A stretch of 61,852 nt of DNA, from the NCBI RefSeq assembly GCF_003011895.2, contig NZ_PXWF02000274.1, positions 1-61,852 on the forward strand, in the 5' to 3' direction. Every line of letters begins with the position of its first letter. Positions within the stretch are counted from its first letter, which is position 1. Under the pieces are notes generated by a model. It had not been told where the DNA came from. It worked only from the letters and a program-made list of their open reading frames with translations, and searched no databases. Source of the stretch: Massilia glaciei. GTDB taxonomy: Bacteria; Pseudomonadota; Gammaproteobacteria; Burkholderiales; Burkholderiaceae_D. A program made the position numbers and the translations under genes. This document shows positions 24,014-34,787 of the stretch, in pieces.

Positions 24014-25867
24014 TTAAAACCAGGCGTCCTGCATATCGAGCGTGGTGGTGTCGATGCTTGCCAACAAGTCGAGCTGGGGCCCGACCTTCGGCAATTCCCA
24101 GTTGAAGAAAAAGCGGCAGGCTTGCAGCTTGCCATTGTAAAAGTCCCGCTCCGATTGCACCGCCGAGTCCACCTTGTTGGCGGCCAGCAGCGCCTGTTCG
24201 AGCCACATCCAGGCGACCACGGCGTGGCCGGTGGCCTCCAGATAAACGCTGGCGTTGGCCAGCGTCTTGTTCAGGTCGCCGGCGCCGTACAACAGCGCGG
24301 TGACCTCGACGATGCGGGCCCAAACGGCTTCGAGCTGGGCCGCATGCACTTGCAGCTCGGCGGAAACGCCGGCCGCGCGCGCCTTGGCGATGGTTGCGCC
24401 CAACTCGGCGCCGAGCGCGTGCAACAGCGCCCCACCCTGCATCGACGCCTTACGGCCGAGCAAGTCGAGCCCGTGGATGCCGTGCGTGCCTTCGTGGATC
24501 GCGTTGAGGCGGTTGTCGCGGTAAAACTGTTCGACATTGTATTCACGGGTATAGCCGTATCCACCGTGGACCTGGATCGCGAGGCTGTTGGCTTCGACAC
24601 ACCACTGCGCCGGCCACGACTTGGCGATCGGGGTCAGAAAGTCGAGCAGGCGGCCGGCGTGGGCGCGCGCCTCCGGGGATGGCGCGGTGGCTTGCTCGTC
24701 GACCAGGCGGGCGCAATAGAACACGAGTGCCATCGCGCCCTCGACATAGGACTTCTGCGCCAGCAACATGCGCCGCACATCGGTGTGGGCCATGATCGGC
24801 AACTGCGGCATGGAGGGATCCTTCTGCGCCGGATGGCGGCCCTGCGGACGGGTGCGCGCGTAATCGAGCGCGTGCAGATAGCCGGTGACGCCGAGCACGG
24901 CGCCGCACATGCCGACGCCGATGCGCGCCTCGTTCATCATGTGGAACATGTTCATAAGGCCTTGGTGCGGCTGCCCCACGAGATAGCCGACGGCGCCCGC
25001 CTTGCCCGCCGGCTTGAACTTGCCCTCGCCAAAATTGAGCAGGCAATTGGTGGTGCCGCGGTTGCCCATCTTGTGGTTCAGTCCGGCGAGCACGACATCG
25101 TTGCGTTCGCCGAGCGAGCCGTCATCGTTGACAATAGACTTCGGAACGATGAACAGCGAAATACCCTTCACGCCCGGAATCAATCGCCCGTCCGGGCCGG
25201 GAATCTTGGCCAGCACGAGATGGACGATATTGCCGGCCAAATCATGTTCGCCGGCCGAGATCCACATCTTGTTGCCGCTGAGGCGGTACTGGCGTTCACC
25301 CTCGGGGCCGTCGACGGGGTCGGGCAGCGCGCGGGTGGTGATATCGGACAGGCTCGAGCCCGCGTGTGGTTCGGACAGGCACATCGTCCCGAAAAACTTC
25401 CCAGCAAACAAAGGCCGCACGAACTGCTCGACCTGGCGCACGGTGGCGCACTTGAGCAAGGTGTTGGCGTTTCCGATCGTCAAAAACAAGTACGACGACG
25501 TCGAAATATTCGCAGCCGTAAAGTACGCCGACACGGCCTTCTCGACGACGCAGGGAAGCTGCATGCCATCGAGTTCATAGTCTTGGCCGGCGGCCATCAA
25601 ACCGGCGGCGGAGAACGCGTCGAGCGCGGTCTTCACCTCTGGAATGATGGTGACGGATTGGCCATCGAAATGTGGCTCGTTGTTGTCGCTCTTCTTATTA
25701 TGCGGCGCAAACAAGTCGCTCGCGATCTGCTCGGCGGTATCAAGCGCGGCGTCGAAGGTCTCCCTGCTGTGGTCCTCGAAGCGCGGCCGCTTGGTGAGCG
25801 CCACGGCGTCGAGCCACTCGTAGAGAAGGAATTCCAGATCGCGGCGCGAAAGAATTTTCGATTGCAT
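24014..25867 (-). CDS. Acyl-CoA dehydrogenase, long (~600 aa) type
   Basis: This is a 617-residue flavoprotein. CLSEPHAGSSLSDITTRA and YRLSGNKMWISAGEHD are the FAD/substrate-binding signatures. Further on, QVHGGYGYTREYNVEQFYRDNRLNAIHEGTHGIHGLDLLGRK contains the catalytic Glu in the IHEGT box. The extra C-terminal domain places it in the DmdC/FadE-like branch, which oxidises 3-methylmercaptopropionyl-CoA or other acyl-CoAs. The substrate is not determinable from sequence. Electrons would pass to ETF, which is not encoded here. It is first in the row that ends at 20980. Upstream, 25868-26108 holds three palindromes rather than a gene. Confidence 0.92.
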   Translation of the reverse strand: MQSKILSRRDLEFLLYEWLDAVALTKRPRFEDHSRETFDAALDTAEQIASDLFAPHNKKSDNNEPHFDGQSVTIIPEVKTALDAFSAAGLMAAGQDYELDGMQLPCVVEKAVSAYFTAANISTSSYLFLTIGNANTLLKCATVRQVEQFVRPLFAGKFFGTMCLSEPHAGSSLSDITTRALPDPVDGPEGERQYRLSGNKMWISAGEHDLAGNIVHLVLAKIPGPDGRLIPGVKGISLFIVPKSIVNDDGSLGERNDVVLAGLNHKMGNRGTTNCLLNFGEGKFKPAGKAGAVGYLVGQPHQGLMNMFHMMNEARIGVGMCGAVLGVTGYLHALDYARTRPQGRHPAQKDPSMPQLPIMAHTDVRRMLLAQKSYVEGAMALVFYCARLVDEQATAPSPEARAHAGRLLDFLTPIAKSWPAQWCVEANSLAIQVHGGYGYTREYNVEQFYRDNRLNAIHEGTHGIHGLDLLGRKASMQGGALLHALGAELGATIAKARAAGVSAELQVHAAQLEAVWARIVEVTALLYGAGDLNKTLANASVYLEATGHAVVAWMWLEQALLAANKVDSAVQSERDFYNGKLQACRFFFNWELPKVGPQLDLLASIDTTTLDMQDAWF

Positions 25868-25920
25868 GATAGCCTCAAAAAACCAACTGTTTTTAACCGG
25901 AAGAGAACGGCATTTTTTAA

Positions 25921-25972
25921 CCGGGGTCTGACCCCACTTATGAAATATTTCATAAGTGGGGTCAGACCCCGG
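25921..25972. repeat. 52-bp perfect palindrome containing GGGGTCTGACCCC
   Basis: 25921-25946 is the exact reverse complement of 25947-25972, with no loop. The outer arm is CCGGGGTCTGACCCC and the inner arm is ACTTATGAAAT. The transcript would fold into a long hairpin in either direction. It belongs to a small cluster with two shorter copies of the same core (26019-26040, 26053-26076) in the gap between thiolase and acyl-CoA dehydrogenase. The GGGGTCAGACCCC core looks REP-like, typical of dispersed extragenic palindromes. Confidence 0.9.
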
Positions 25973-26018
25973 TGGTGAATTTATGCGAGGCGCCCCTATG
26001 GCGCGAGCCCGAATTTAC

Positions 26019-26076
26019 TAACCGGGGTCTGACCCCGGTTGAGAAATCTTCCTTAACCGGGGTCAGACCCCGGTTA
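26019..26076. repeat. Two further GGGGTC(A/T)GACCCC palindromes
   Basis: AACCGGGGTCTGACCCCGGTT occurs near 26020-26040 and AACCGGGGTCAGACCCCGGTT near 26055-26075, each self-complementary. Together with the 52-bp palindrome they make a three-copy REP-like cluster between two co-oriented genes. It could end the thiolase transcript. Confidence 0.85.
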
Positions 26077-26108
26077 CGAAATGCGATTCGAATGGGGAAT
26101 GGTTGCGG

Positions 26109-27287
<1,179 letters not shown>

Positions 27288-27352
27288 TTGTGTCTCCTAG
27301 AAGTGGTTTGGTGCGCGTTGCCGCGCGGTTAATCTACGAGAATAGCACATTT

Positions 27353-27368
27353 TAGTACGACCGTTCGC
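27353..27368. promoter_or_regulatory. Candidate operator A (core TACGACCGTT) before thiolase gene
   Basis: TAGTACGACCGTTCGC has TACG-AC-CGTT dyad symmetry and matches the sites at 29622 and 36478. It lies about 66-81 bases upstream of the thiolase start, a usual place for a TetR-type repressor. Confidence 0.55.
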
Positions 27369-27425
27369 AAATTTATTTGCGTTGAAAAACACCTCGGACG
27401 CGCGGGTTTTTCCGCCGCGCCCGAA

Positions 27426-27455
27426 AAAAATGCCGCTGGCGACAGCGGCATTTTT
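27426..27455. terminator. Intrinsic terminator after the FadJ-like gene
   Basis: AAAAATGCCGCT (27426-27437) pairs with AGCGGCATTTTT (27444-27455) around a six-base loop, with A/T runs at both sides. It lies 22 bases past the FadJ-like stop (27478) on the minus strand and would separate it from the thiolase gene. Confidence 0.85.
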
Positions 27456-27477
27456 CGCGGTCCCGCCATGCGCGGGA

Positions 27478-29565
<2,088 letters not shown>

Positions 29566-29621
29566 GTCTTTTCCTTTGTTTTGAACCAGCAAAACACGAC
29601 TATACCCGATATCGCCAAATA

Positions 29622-29639
29622 ATAGTACGGTCGTATTAT
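29622..29639. promoter_or_regulatory. Candidate operator B (core TACGGTCGTA) before the FadJ-like gene
   Basis: ATAGTACGGTCGTATTAT is nearly palindromic: left ATA-TACG matches the reverse complement of CGTA-TAT with one mismatch. It is about 57-74 bases before the start at 29565. Confidence 0.6.
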
Positions 29640-29661
29640 TTTTTTGTGGGCGTTGCCGGGG

Positions 29662-30366
29662 TCACACTTCGAGCCATTCCTTGCGCACGGCGGCGTCGGC
29701 GCGCAACTGGGCCGGCGTGCCCTCGAACTTGATCATGCCGTGCCCCATCACATACACGCGCTGGGAGATTTCGAGGGCGATCGCGAGCTTTTGTTCGACG
29801 AGCAAGACCGACACGCCCTTCTCGCGCAGCGCGAGCAGGTATTGCGCGACCAGCGCGACGATCTTGGGCGCGAGGCCCTCGGTCGGCTCGTCGATCATGA
29901 TCAGGTCCGGGTCGCCCATGAGGCTGCGGCACAGGGTCAGCATCTGCTGCTCGCCGCCCGACAAAAAGCCGGCCGCGACCGTGCGCCGCTCCTGCAGCCG
30001 CGGAAACAGCGCGTACATGTCGGCGAGAGACCAGCGCCCGGCGGTGTCGCGTTTTTTTTGCCCGAGCAGCAGGTTTTGCTCGACCGTGAGCGTGGGGAAG
30101 ATGTCGCGGTTCTCGGGCACGTAGCCGAGGCCCTTGTGCGCGATTTGGAACGCCTTCAGGCCGATCAGCTCGCCGCCCTGGAACAGCACCGAGCCGGTCG
30201 CCTGGACTTGGCCCATGGCCGCCTTGACCAGCGTCGAGCGGCCGGCCCCGTTGCGCCCGAGCAGGCTGACGATCTCGCCCTTGTCGATGTGCAGGTCGAC
30301 CCCGTGCAGGATGTGGCTCTTGCCGTAATACGCGTGCAGATTGCTGATGTGGAGAATGGGGCTCAT
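29662..30366 (-). CDS. livF: Branched-chain amino-acid type ABC transporter, ATPase LivF
   Basis: This is a 234-residue nucleotide-binding subunit. Walker A reads LLGRNGAGRST, so the usual Lys is Arg (R43). LSGGEQQMLTLCRSLM is the signature, Walker B is DLIMIDEPTEGL and the switch His region is VLLVEQ. The livF subfamily in betaproteobacteria often has G-R-S-T, so activity is not necessarily lost. It overlaps livG by four bases. Substrate is defined by LivK, not by this subunit. Confidence 0.92.
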   Translation of the reverse strand: MSPILHISNLHAYYGKSHILHGVDLHIDKGEIVSLLGRNGAGRSTLVKAAMGQVQATGSVLFQGGELIGLKAFQIAHKGLGYVPENRDIFPTLTVEQNLLLGQKKRDTAGRWSLADMYALFPRLQERRTVAAGFLSGGEQQMLTLCRSLMGDPDLIMIDEPTEGLAPKIVALVAQYLLALREKGVSVLLVEQKLAIALEISQRVYVMGHGMIKFEGTPAQLRADAAVRKEWLEV

Positions 30367-31127
30367 GCGGCTAGCTCGTCGTTGTCGTGGCCCAGATAGG
30401 CCGCCTGCACCTCGGCGTTGGCGCGGATGTTGGCCGGCGTGTCGCAGGCGATCACCTCGCCGTAGACCAGCACGGCGATCTTGTCGGCCAGGCCGAAAAC
30501 GACGCTCATGTCGTGCTCGACCATGACCAGCGTCTTGCCGACGGTGACCTTGTGGATCAGTTCGACCGCCGCGTCGGACTCCGAGCGGCTCATGCCCGCG
30601 GTCGGCTCGTCGAGCAGGATCACGTCGGCGCCGCCGGCGATCGTGATGCCGATCTCGAGCGCGCGCTGTTCGGCGTAGGTGAGCACGGCCGCGGGCACGT
30701 TGCGCTGGCGCCGCAGCCCGATCTGTTCGAGCACCATCTCGGCCCGCTCATGGACGTCGCGCAGGCCGTTGAGGCGCTGCCAGAACGAATACTTGTAGCC
30801 AAGCGACCAGAGCACGGCGCAGCGCAGGTTTTCGTAGACCGACAATTTGTCGAACAAATTGCTGATCTGGAAGCTGCGCGCCAGGCCTAGGCGGTTGATC
30901 TCAAACGGTTTGAGGCCGGTGATGTCGCGCCCGTTGAGGCGGATGGCGCCGGCGCTGACGCCGAAGCGCCCCGACACGAGGTTGAACAGGGTCGACTTGC
31001 CGGCGCCGTTGGGGCCGATCACGGCGCAGCGCTCGCCCTTGGCCACGGACAGGTTGGCGCCGCGGATGATTTCGGAGCTGCCGAAGGACTTGCGCACGTC
31101 CTTCAGTTCGAGTGCGTTGTCGCTCAT
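30363..31127 (-). CDS. livG: Branched-chain amino-acid type ABC transporter, ATPase LivG
   Basis: This is a 254-residue ATPase. It has Walker A GPNGAGKST, then the family insert FNLVSGRFGVSAG, LTYAEQRALEIG in place of LSGGQ (usual for LivG), Walker B DVILLDEPTAGM, and MVEHDM with the switch His. It forms a heterodimer with LivF below the LivHM membrane core. Four-base overlaps with livM upstream (31124-31127) and livF downstream show coupled translation. The start at 31127 begins MSDNALELKDVRKSF. Confidence 0.94.
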   Translation of the reverse strand: MSDNALELKDVRKSFGSSEIIRGANLSVAKGERCAVIGPNGAGKSTLFNLVSGRFGVSAGAIRLNGRDITGLKPFEINRLGLARSFQISNLFDKLSVYENLRCAVLWSLGYKYSFWQRLNGLRDVHERAEMVLEQIGLRRQRNVPAAVLTYAEQRALEIGITIAGGADVILLDEPTAGMSRSESDAAVELIHKVTVGKTLVMVEHDMSVVFGLADKIAVLVYGEVIACDTPANIRANAEVQAAYLGHDNDELAA

Positions 31128-32470
31128 GCGGCCCCCGTCAGTTGATGCGCGAGGATCTCGCCGTTGACGTCGCCCCACAGTTCGGCGTAGCCCGGTTGCA
31201 GCTTGCGGTAGCCGACGATGGCGGCCCCGATCAAGCCGGCGACGAGCAGCCACGGCCCGGCGCTGGCGGCGTCGAGGCTTTGGCCGAACACCGACATGAC
31301 GCTGCCATCGGCCGAGGCGAGCGTGAGCTTGTACATCATTTCGACCCCGACCACGAAGCCGACGGCGCCGAGCAGGCAAAAGAGCGAGAGCGCCAGCAGC
31401 GATCGCCAGATGCGGCCGATCTTGCCGAAGGCGGCCACCCGCACGAGCATCATGATCAGGCTGGCCAGCCCGGCCGGCGCGAAACGCACCAGCAGGATGA
31501 AGAACAGGCCGAGATACAACTGCCAGGCCTCGGTGTGCTCGGACAGCATGACCGAAAAGAAGATGCCGACGATGGCGCCAAGCAGGGGCCCGAAGAAGAA
31601 ACCGATGCCGCCGATGAACACGAACAGTAACACGCCGCCCGAGCGGATCGCGCTGACGTTCTCGGCGCTGACGATCTCGAAGTTGATCGCCGACAGGCCG
31701 CCCGAGATGCCGGCGAAAAAGGCCGCCAGGATCAGCGTCAGGTAGCGCACCCACTGGGTGTCGTAGCCGACGAACTCGACCCGTTCCGGGTTGTCGCGCA
31801 CCGCGTTGAGCATGCGCCCGAGCGGGGTCTGGGTGAAGGCGAACATCGCGATCGTGCTCAAAAACAGCCACAGCGCGATCAGGTAGTAGACCTGGATCTG
31901 CGGGCCGTAGCTCAGTCCGAACAGGACCTCGCCGCGCACCCGGTTGGTCGTCAGGCCGCCCTCGCCGCCGAAAAACTCGGGAAACATCAGCGAACCGGCG
32001 AACACGAGCTCGACCAGGCCGAGCGTGATCATCGCGAACGTGGTGCCCGACTTGCGCGTCGTCACGTAGCCGAACAGGACGCCGAAGAACATGCCGGCCA
32101 CCCCGCCGACGAGCGGAATCAGGGTCGTCGGCACGTGGACGCCGGCGTGGTTCATCATGTGGATCGCGCAAAACGCGCCCAGGCCCGAATACACCGCGTG
32201 CCCGAACGAGAGCATGCCGCCCTGCCCCAGCAGCATGTTGTACGACAGCCCGAGGATCATGGCGATGCCGATCTGGGACAGGGTCCACAGCAAGGCGCCC
32301 TTCGAGAACACCAGCGGCGCGACGATCAGCAGCAGCGCGAAGCCGCTCCATAGCAGGTAGCGCGACAGGTTCAGCGGGGCGAAAGTCATCGGGGTGAAAG
32401 TTTTGGAGGTGGTGGTGACGCCCATGGTCGTGCCGCTCATAGTCTTTCCGCTCATAGTCTTTCCGCTCAT
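31124..32470 (-). CDS. livM: Branched-chain amino-acid type ABC transporter, permease LivM
   Basis: This is a 448-residue inner-membrane permease with about ten hydrophobic helices and the LivM landmarks NMLLGQGGMLSFGHAVYSGLGA and NLSRYLLWSGFALLLIVAPLVF. There is an extended C-terminal region beyond the usual domain. The start at 32470 overlaps the livH stop (ATGA). The first 15 residues are MSGKT-MSGKT-MSGTT, encoded by a 15-bp direct repeat, so three in-frame ATGs lie at 15-base spacing and the true start could be any of them. The N-terminus is not conserved and is probably cytoplasmic. Confidence 0.92.
   Translation of the reverse strand: MSGKTMSGKTMSGTTMGVTTTSKTFTPMTFAPLNLSRYLLWSGFALLLIVAPLVFSKGALLWTLSQIGIAMILGLSYNMLLGQGGMLSFGHAVYSGLGAFCAIHMMNHAGVHVPTTLIPLVGGVAGMFFGVLFGYVTTRKSGTTFAMITLGLVELVFAGSLMFPEFFGGEGGLTTNRVRGEVLFGLSYGPQIQVYYLIALWLFLSTIAMFAFTQTPLGRMLNAVRDNPERVEFVGYDTQWVRYLTLILAAFFAGISGGLSAINFEIVSAENVSAIRSGGVLLFVFIGGIGFFFGPLLGAIVGIFFSVMLSEHTEAWQLYLGLFFILLVRFAPAGLASLIMMLVRVAAFGKIGRIWRSLLALSLFCLLGAVGFVVGVEMMYKLTLASADGSVMSVFGQSLDAASAGPWLLVAGLIGAAIVGYRKLQPGYAELWGDVNGEILAHQLTGAA
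32426..32470 (-). repeat. 15-bp tandem repeat at the livM start
   Basis: Two near-identical copies of ATGAGCGGAAAGACT plus a third diverged unit (ATGAGCGGCACGACC) encode MSGKT-MSGKT-MSGTT. Each unit begins with an ATG, so start-codon number varies with copy number while the frame is kept. Confidence 0.85.
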
Positions 32471-33411
32471 TCCCGCGTTCCCAACAAGCCCCGGGGGCGG
32501 AAGATCAATATAAGCACCAGCAACAAGTACGGCAGGATGGCCGAACTTTGCGCGATGGTCAGGCTGAGCAGGCTGTAGCCGGGGGCGCCCTCGGCGACCT
32601 CGAGGCCGACCCAGTTGAGCACGCTGAGCATCGAATAGTCGAGCGCCACGGCGAAGGTTTGCAGCACGCCGATCAGGATCGAGGCGACGAACGCGCCAGC
32701 GAGCGAGCCCATGCCGCCGACCACAACCACCACGAAGATGATGCTGCCGAGCGTGGCGGCCATGCTCGGGTCTGTCACCAGCGCCTTGCCGCCGATCACG
32801 CCGGCCAGTCCGGCCAGCGCGCAACCGCCGCCGAACACCCACATGAAGATGCGCGGCACGTTGTGACCGAGCGCCTCGGCCGCGGCCGGATGGGTCAGCG
32901 CGGCCTGGATCACGAGACCGATCCGGGTGCGCTTGAGCAAAAGATAGATCGCGCCCAGCATCAGCAGCGCGACCAGCATCATGAAGCCGCGGAAGGCCGG
33001 GAAACTGGTCGTGTACAGGGTGAACAGCGGGCCGTCGAGCGCGGCCGGCATCGGGTACGACACGGCGGCGCGCCCCCACACCAGGTGCACCACCTCGACG
33101 ATCAGGAAGGACAGGCCGAACGTGAACAGCAGCTCGGGAATGTGGCCGTACTTGTGCAGCGGACGCAGGCCGTAGCGTTCGACGAGCGCGCCGGCCAGTC
33201 CCACCACGATGGGGGCGAGCACCAATGCCGGCCAAAATCCGAGCAGCGAACTGATCGAATAGGCCACATAGGCACCCAGCATATAGAAGCTCGCGTGCGC
33301 AAAATTGAGCACGCCCATCATGCTAAAGATGAGCGTCAGCCCGGACGACAGCATAAACAGCAGCAGTCCGTAGCTGACGCCATTCAACAGAGTGAACAGC
33401 GTAAATTCCAT
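32467..33411 (-). CDS. livH: Branched-chain amino-acid type ABC transporter, permease LivH
   Basis: This is a 314-residue permease with about eight helices. The landmarks are LLLFMLSSGLTLIFSMMGVLNFAHASFYMLGAY near the start and GGKALVTDPSMAATLGSIIFVVVVVGGMGSLAGAFVASILIGV with the EAA-like loop. LivH and LivM together form the channel for branched-chain or related small carboxylates. The start at 33411 follows livK by 27 bases. Stop TGA overlaps the livM ATG. Confidence 0.94.
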   Translation of the reverse strand: MEFTLFTLLNGVSYGLLLFMLSSGLTLIFSMMGVLNFAHASFYMLGAYVAYSISSLLGFWPALVLAPIVVGLAGALVERYGLRPLHKYGHIPELLFTFGLSFLIVEVVHLVWGRAAVSYPMPAALDGPLFTLYTTSFPAFRGFMMLVALLMLGAIYLLLKRTRIGLVIQAALTHPAAAEALGHNVPRIFMWVFGGGCALAGLAGVIGGKALVTDPSMAATLGSIIFVVVVVGGMGSLAGAFVASILIGVLQTFAVALDYSMLSVLNWVGLEVAEGAPGYSLLSLTIAQSSAILPYLLLVLILIFRPRGLLGTRE

Positions 33412-33438
33412 GAGTACGTCCGGTGGTTGGGCTCGGTC

Positions 33439-34680
33439 TTATGCGCTCGGGCGTTTCATCTGGCACGAGGTCGGCTGGCCCGCCACGTAGGCGTCGATCT
33501 TCTTGTCGATCTTCCAGCCGTAACCGGTGTTCTCCTGGTCGTACACGACGCTCTTGCCGTCCTTTTTGCTCCAGGTCGCGATGAACAGCGACTGCTGCAG
33601 CTGGTGGTCGACCTTTTGCATCATCACGCCGCCGTTGAGGCTCTGGAATTTCGCGCCTTCGAGCGCGAACGCCACCTTGACCGGATCGGTCGACTTGGCC
33701 GCCTTCATCGCGTTGGCCAGCATGCCCAGCGCGCTGTGGGTCTGCGCCGTGTAGTAGTCGTCCTTGTACTTGAGCTTGAAGGCGTCGACGATGTCGCGCC
33801 CGCGCAAGCCGTCGTTGACGGTCCAGTTGCCGACGATCTTGACGCGGCCCTCGCCGGCGGCGCCGACCGCGGTCGGCACGCCCGTGGTGACCGCGTAGTA
33901 GGTGTAGAAGTCGGCCTTGAGGTCGGCGTCCTTGGCGGCGCGGATCAGCAGCGCGAGGTCGGAGCCCCAGTTGCCGGTGATTACCGTGTCGGCGCCCGAG
34001 GCCTTGATCTTGGCGATGTACGGCGAGAAGTCCTTGACCTGGCCGATCGGGTGCAGGTCGTCGCCGACGATCTCGATGTCGGGACGCTTGCGCTTGAGGT
34101 AGGCCTTGCCCGACTTGCTGACCGACTGGCCGAAGGCGTAGTTCTGGCCGATGATGTAGACCTTTTTGATGTCCTTGAGGCCCGCCATGTAGGTCGTCAG
34201 CGCCTCCATCTTCATATCGGAATGGGCGTCGAAGCGGAAATGCCAGAAGCTGCACTTGCTGTTGGTCATGTCCGGGTCGATCGCCGCGTAGTTCAGGTAG
34301 ACGATCTCCTTGCCCGGATTGCGGTCGTTGTGCTTGTTGATCTGGTCGAGCAGGGCCAGGCCCGCGCCCGAGCCGCTGCCCTGGGTGATGTAACGGTAGC
34401 CCTGGTCGATCACGGCCTTGAGTTGGGTCAGCGACTCCTGCGGACTGCCCTTGTTGTCGAAGCCGACCACCTCGAGCGTGTGCTCGCCCGCCCATTTTTT
34501 CTTATTGGCGATATCGGCGATCATCTGGAAGCTTTTGAGCTGGTTCTGGCCGACCGGCGCGAACGGCCCGGACAGCGGATCGATGAACGCGATCCTGACG
34601 TTCTCGGCCTGCGCGGCGAACGGGGTGGCCAGCAGCGCCATCGATACTGCCAGGGTCAAGGGGCGTAATGAGTTGATCAT
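33439..34680 (-). CDS. livK: ABC transporter substrate-binding protein, LivK-like
   Basis: This is a 413-residue periplasmic type I binding protein with a signal peptide (MINSLRPLTLAVSMALLATPFAAQA-ENV). DPLSGPFAPVGQNQLKSFQMIADIANKKKWAG and FDNKGSPQESLTQLKAVID are the family entry motifs; KVYIIGQNYAFGQSVSKSG follows the hinge. The ligand is not readable: this family takes up branched-chain amino acids, urea, aromatic or short acyl compounds. Location beside an acyl-CoA ligase and beta-oxidation genes favours a carboxylate ligand, but this is inference. The gap to 34787 holds no gene. Confidence 0.92.
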   Translation of the reverse strand: MINSLRPLTLAVSMALLATPFAAQAENVRIAFIDPLSGPFAPVGQNQLKSFQMIADIANKKKWAGEHTLEVVGFDNKGSPQESLTQLKAVIDQGYRYITQGSGSGAGLALLDQINKHNDRNPGKEIVYLNYAAIDPDMTNSKCSFWHFRFDAHSDMKMEALTTYMAGLKDIKKVYIIGQNYAFGQSVSKSGKAYLKRKRPDIEIVGDDLHPIGQVKDFSPYIAKIKASGADTVITGNWGSDLALLIRAAKDADLKADFYTYYAVTTGVPTAVGAAGEGRVKIVGNWTVNDGLRGRDIVDAFKLKYKDDYYTAQTHSALGMLANAMKAAKSTDPVKVAFALEGAKFQSLNGGVMMQKVDHQLQQSLFIATWSKKDGKSVVYDQENTGYGWKIDKKIDAYVAGQPTSCQMKRPSA

Positions 34681-34787
34681 GTGTCTCCATCCTATCTTTT
34701 ATGTATAGTTATGTTGGTATTGCACCAAAGCGGGTCTGGTTGCCCTTGTCGTCGCAGCGCGCGCTGCCCATCAAACTTGCCCCGGCG

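Noticed and set aside
24005-25978. A 657-codon plus-strand frame antisense to acyl-CoA dehydrogenase
   Set aside because: Lacks domain motifs and a ribosome-binding site. The minus-strand gene has catalytic residues and operon context.
34681-34787. A possible NtrC or sigma-54 site before livK (GCACCAAAGC…)
   Set aside because: Only a half-match to TGCACC-N-GGTGCA and no GG/GC pair with 10-base spacing, so not reported as a site.
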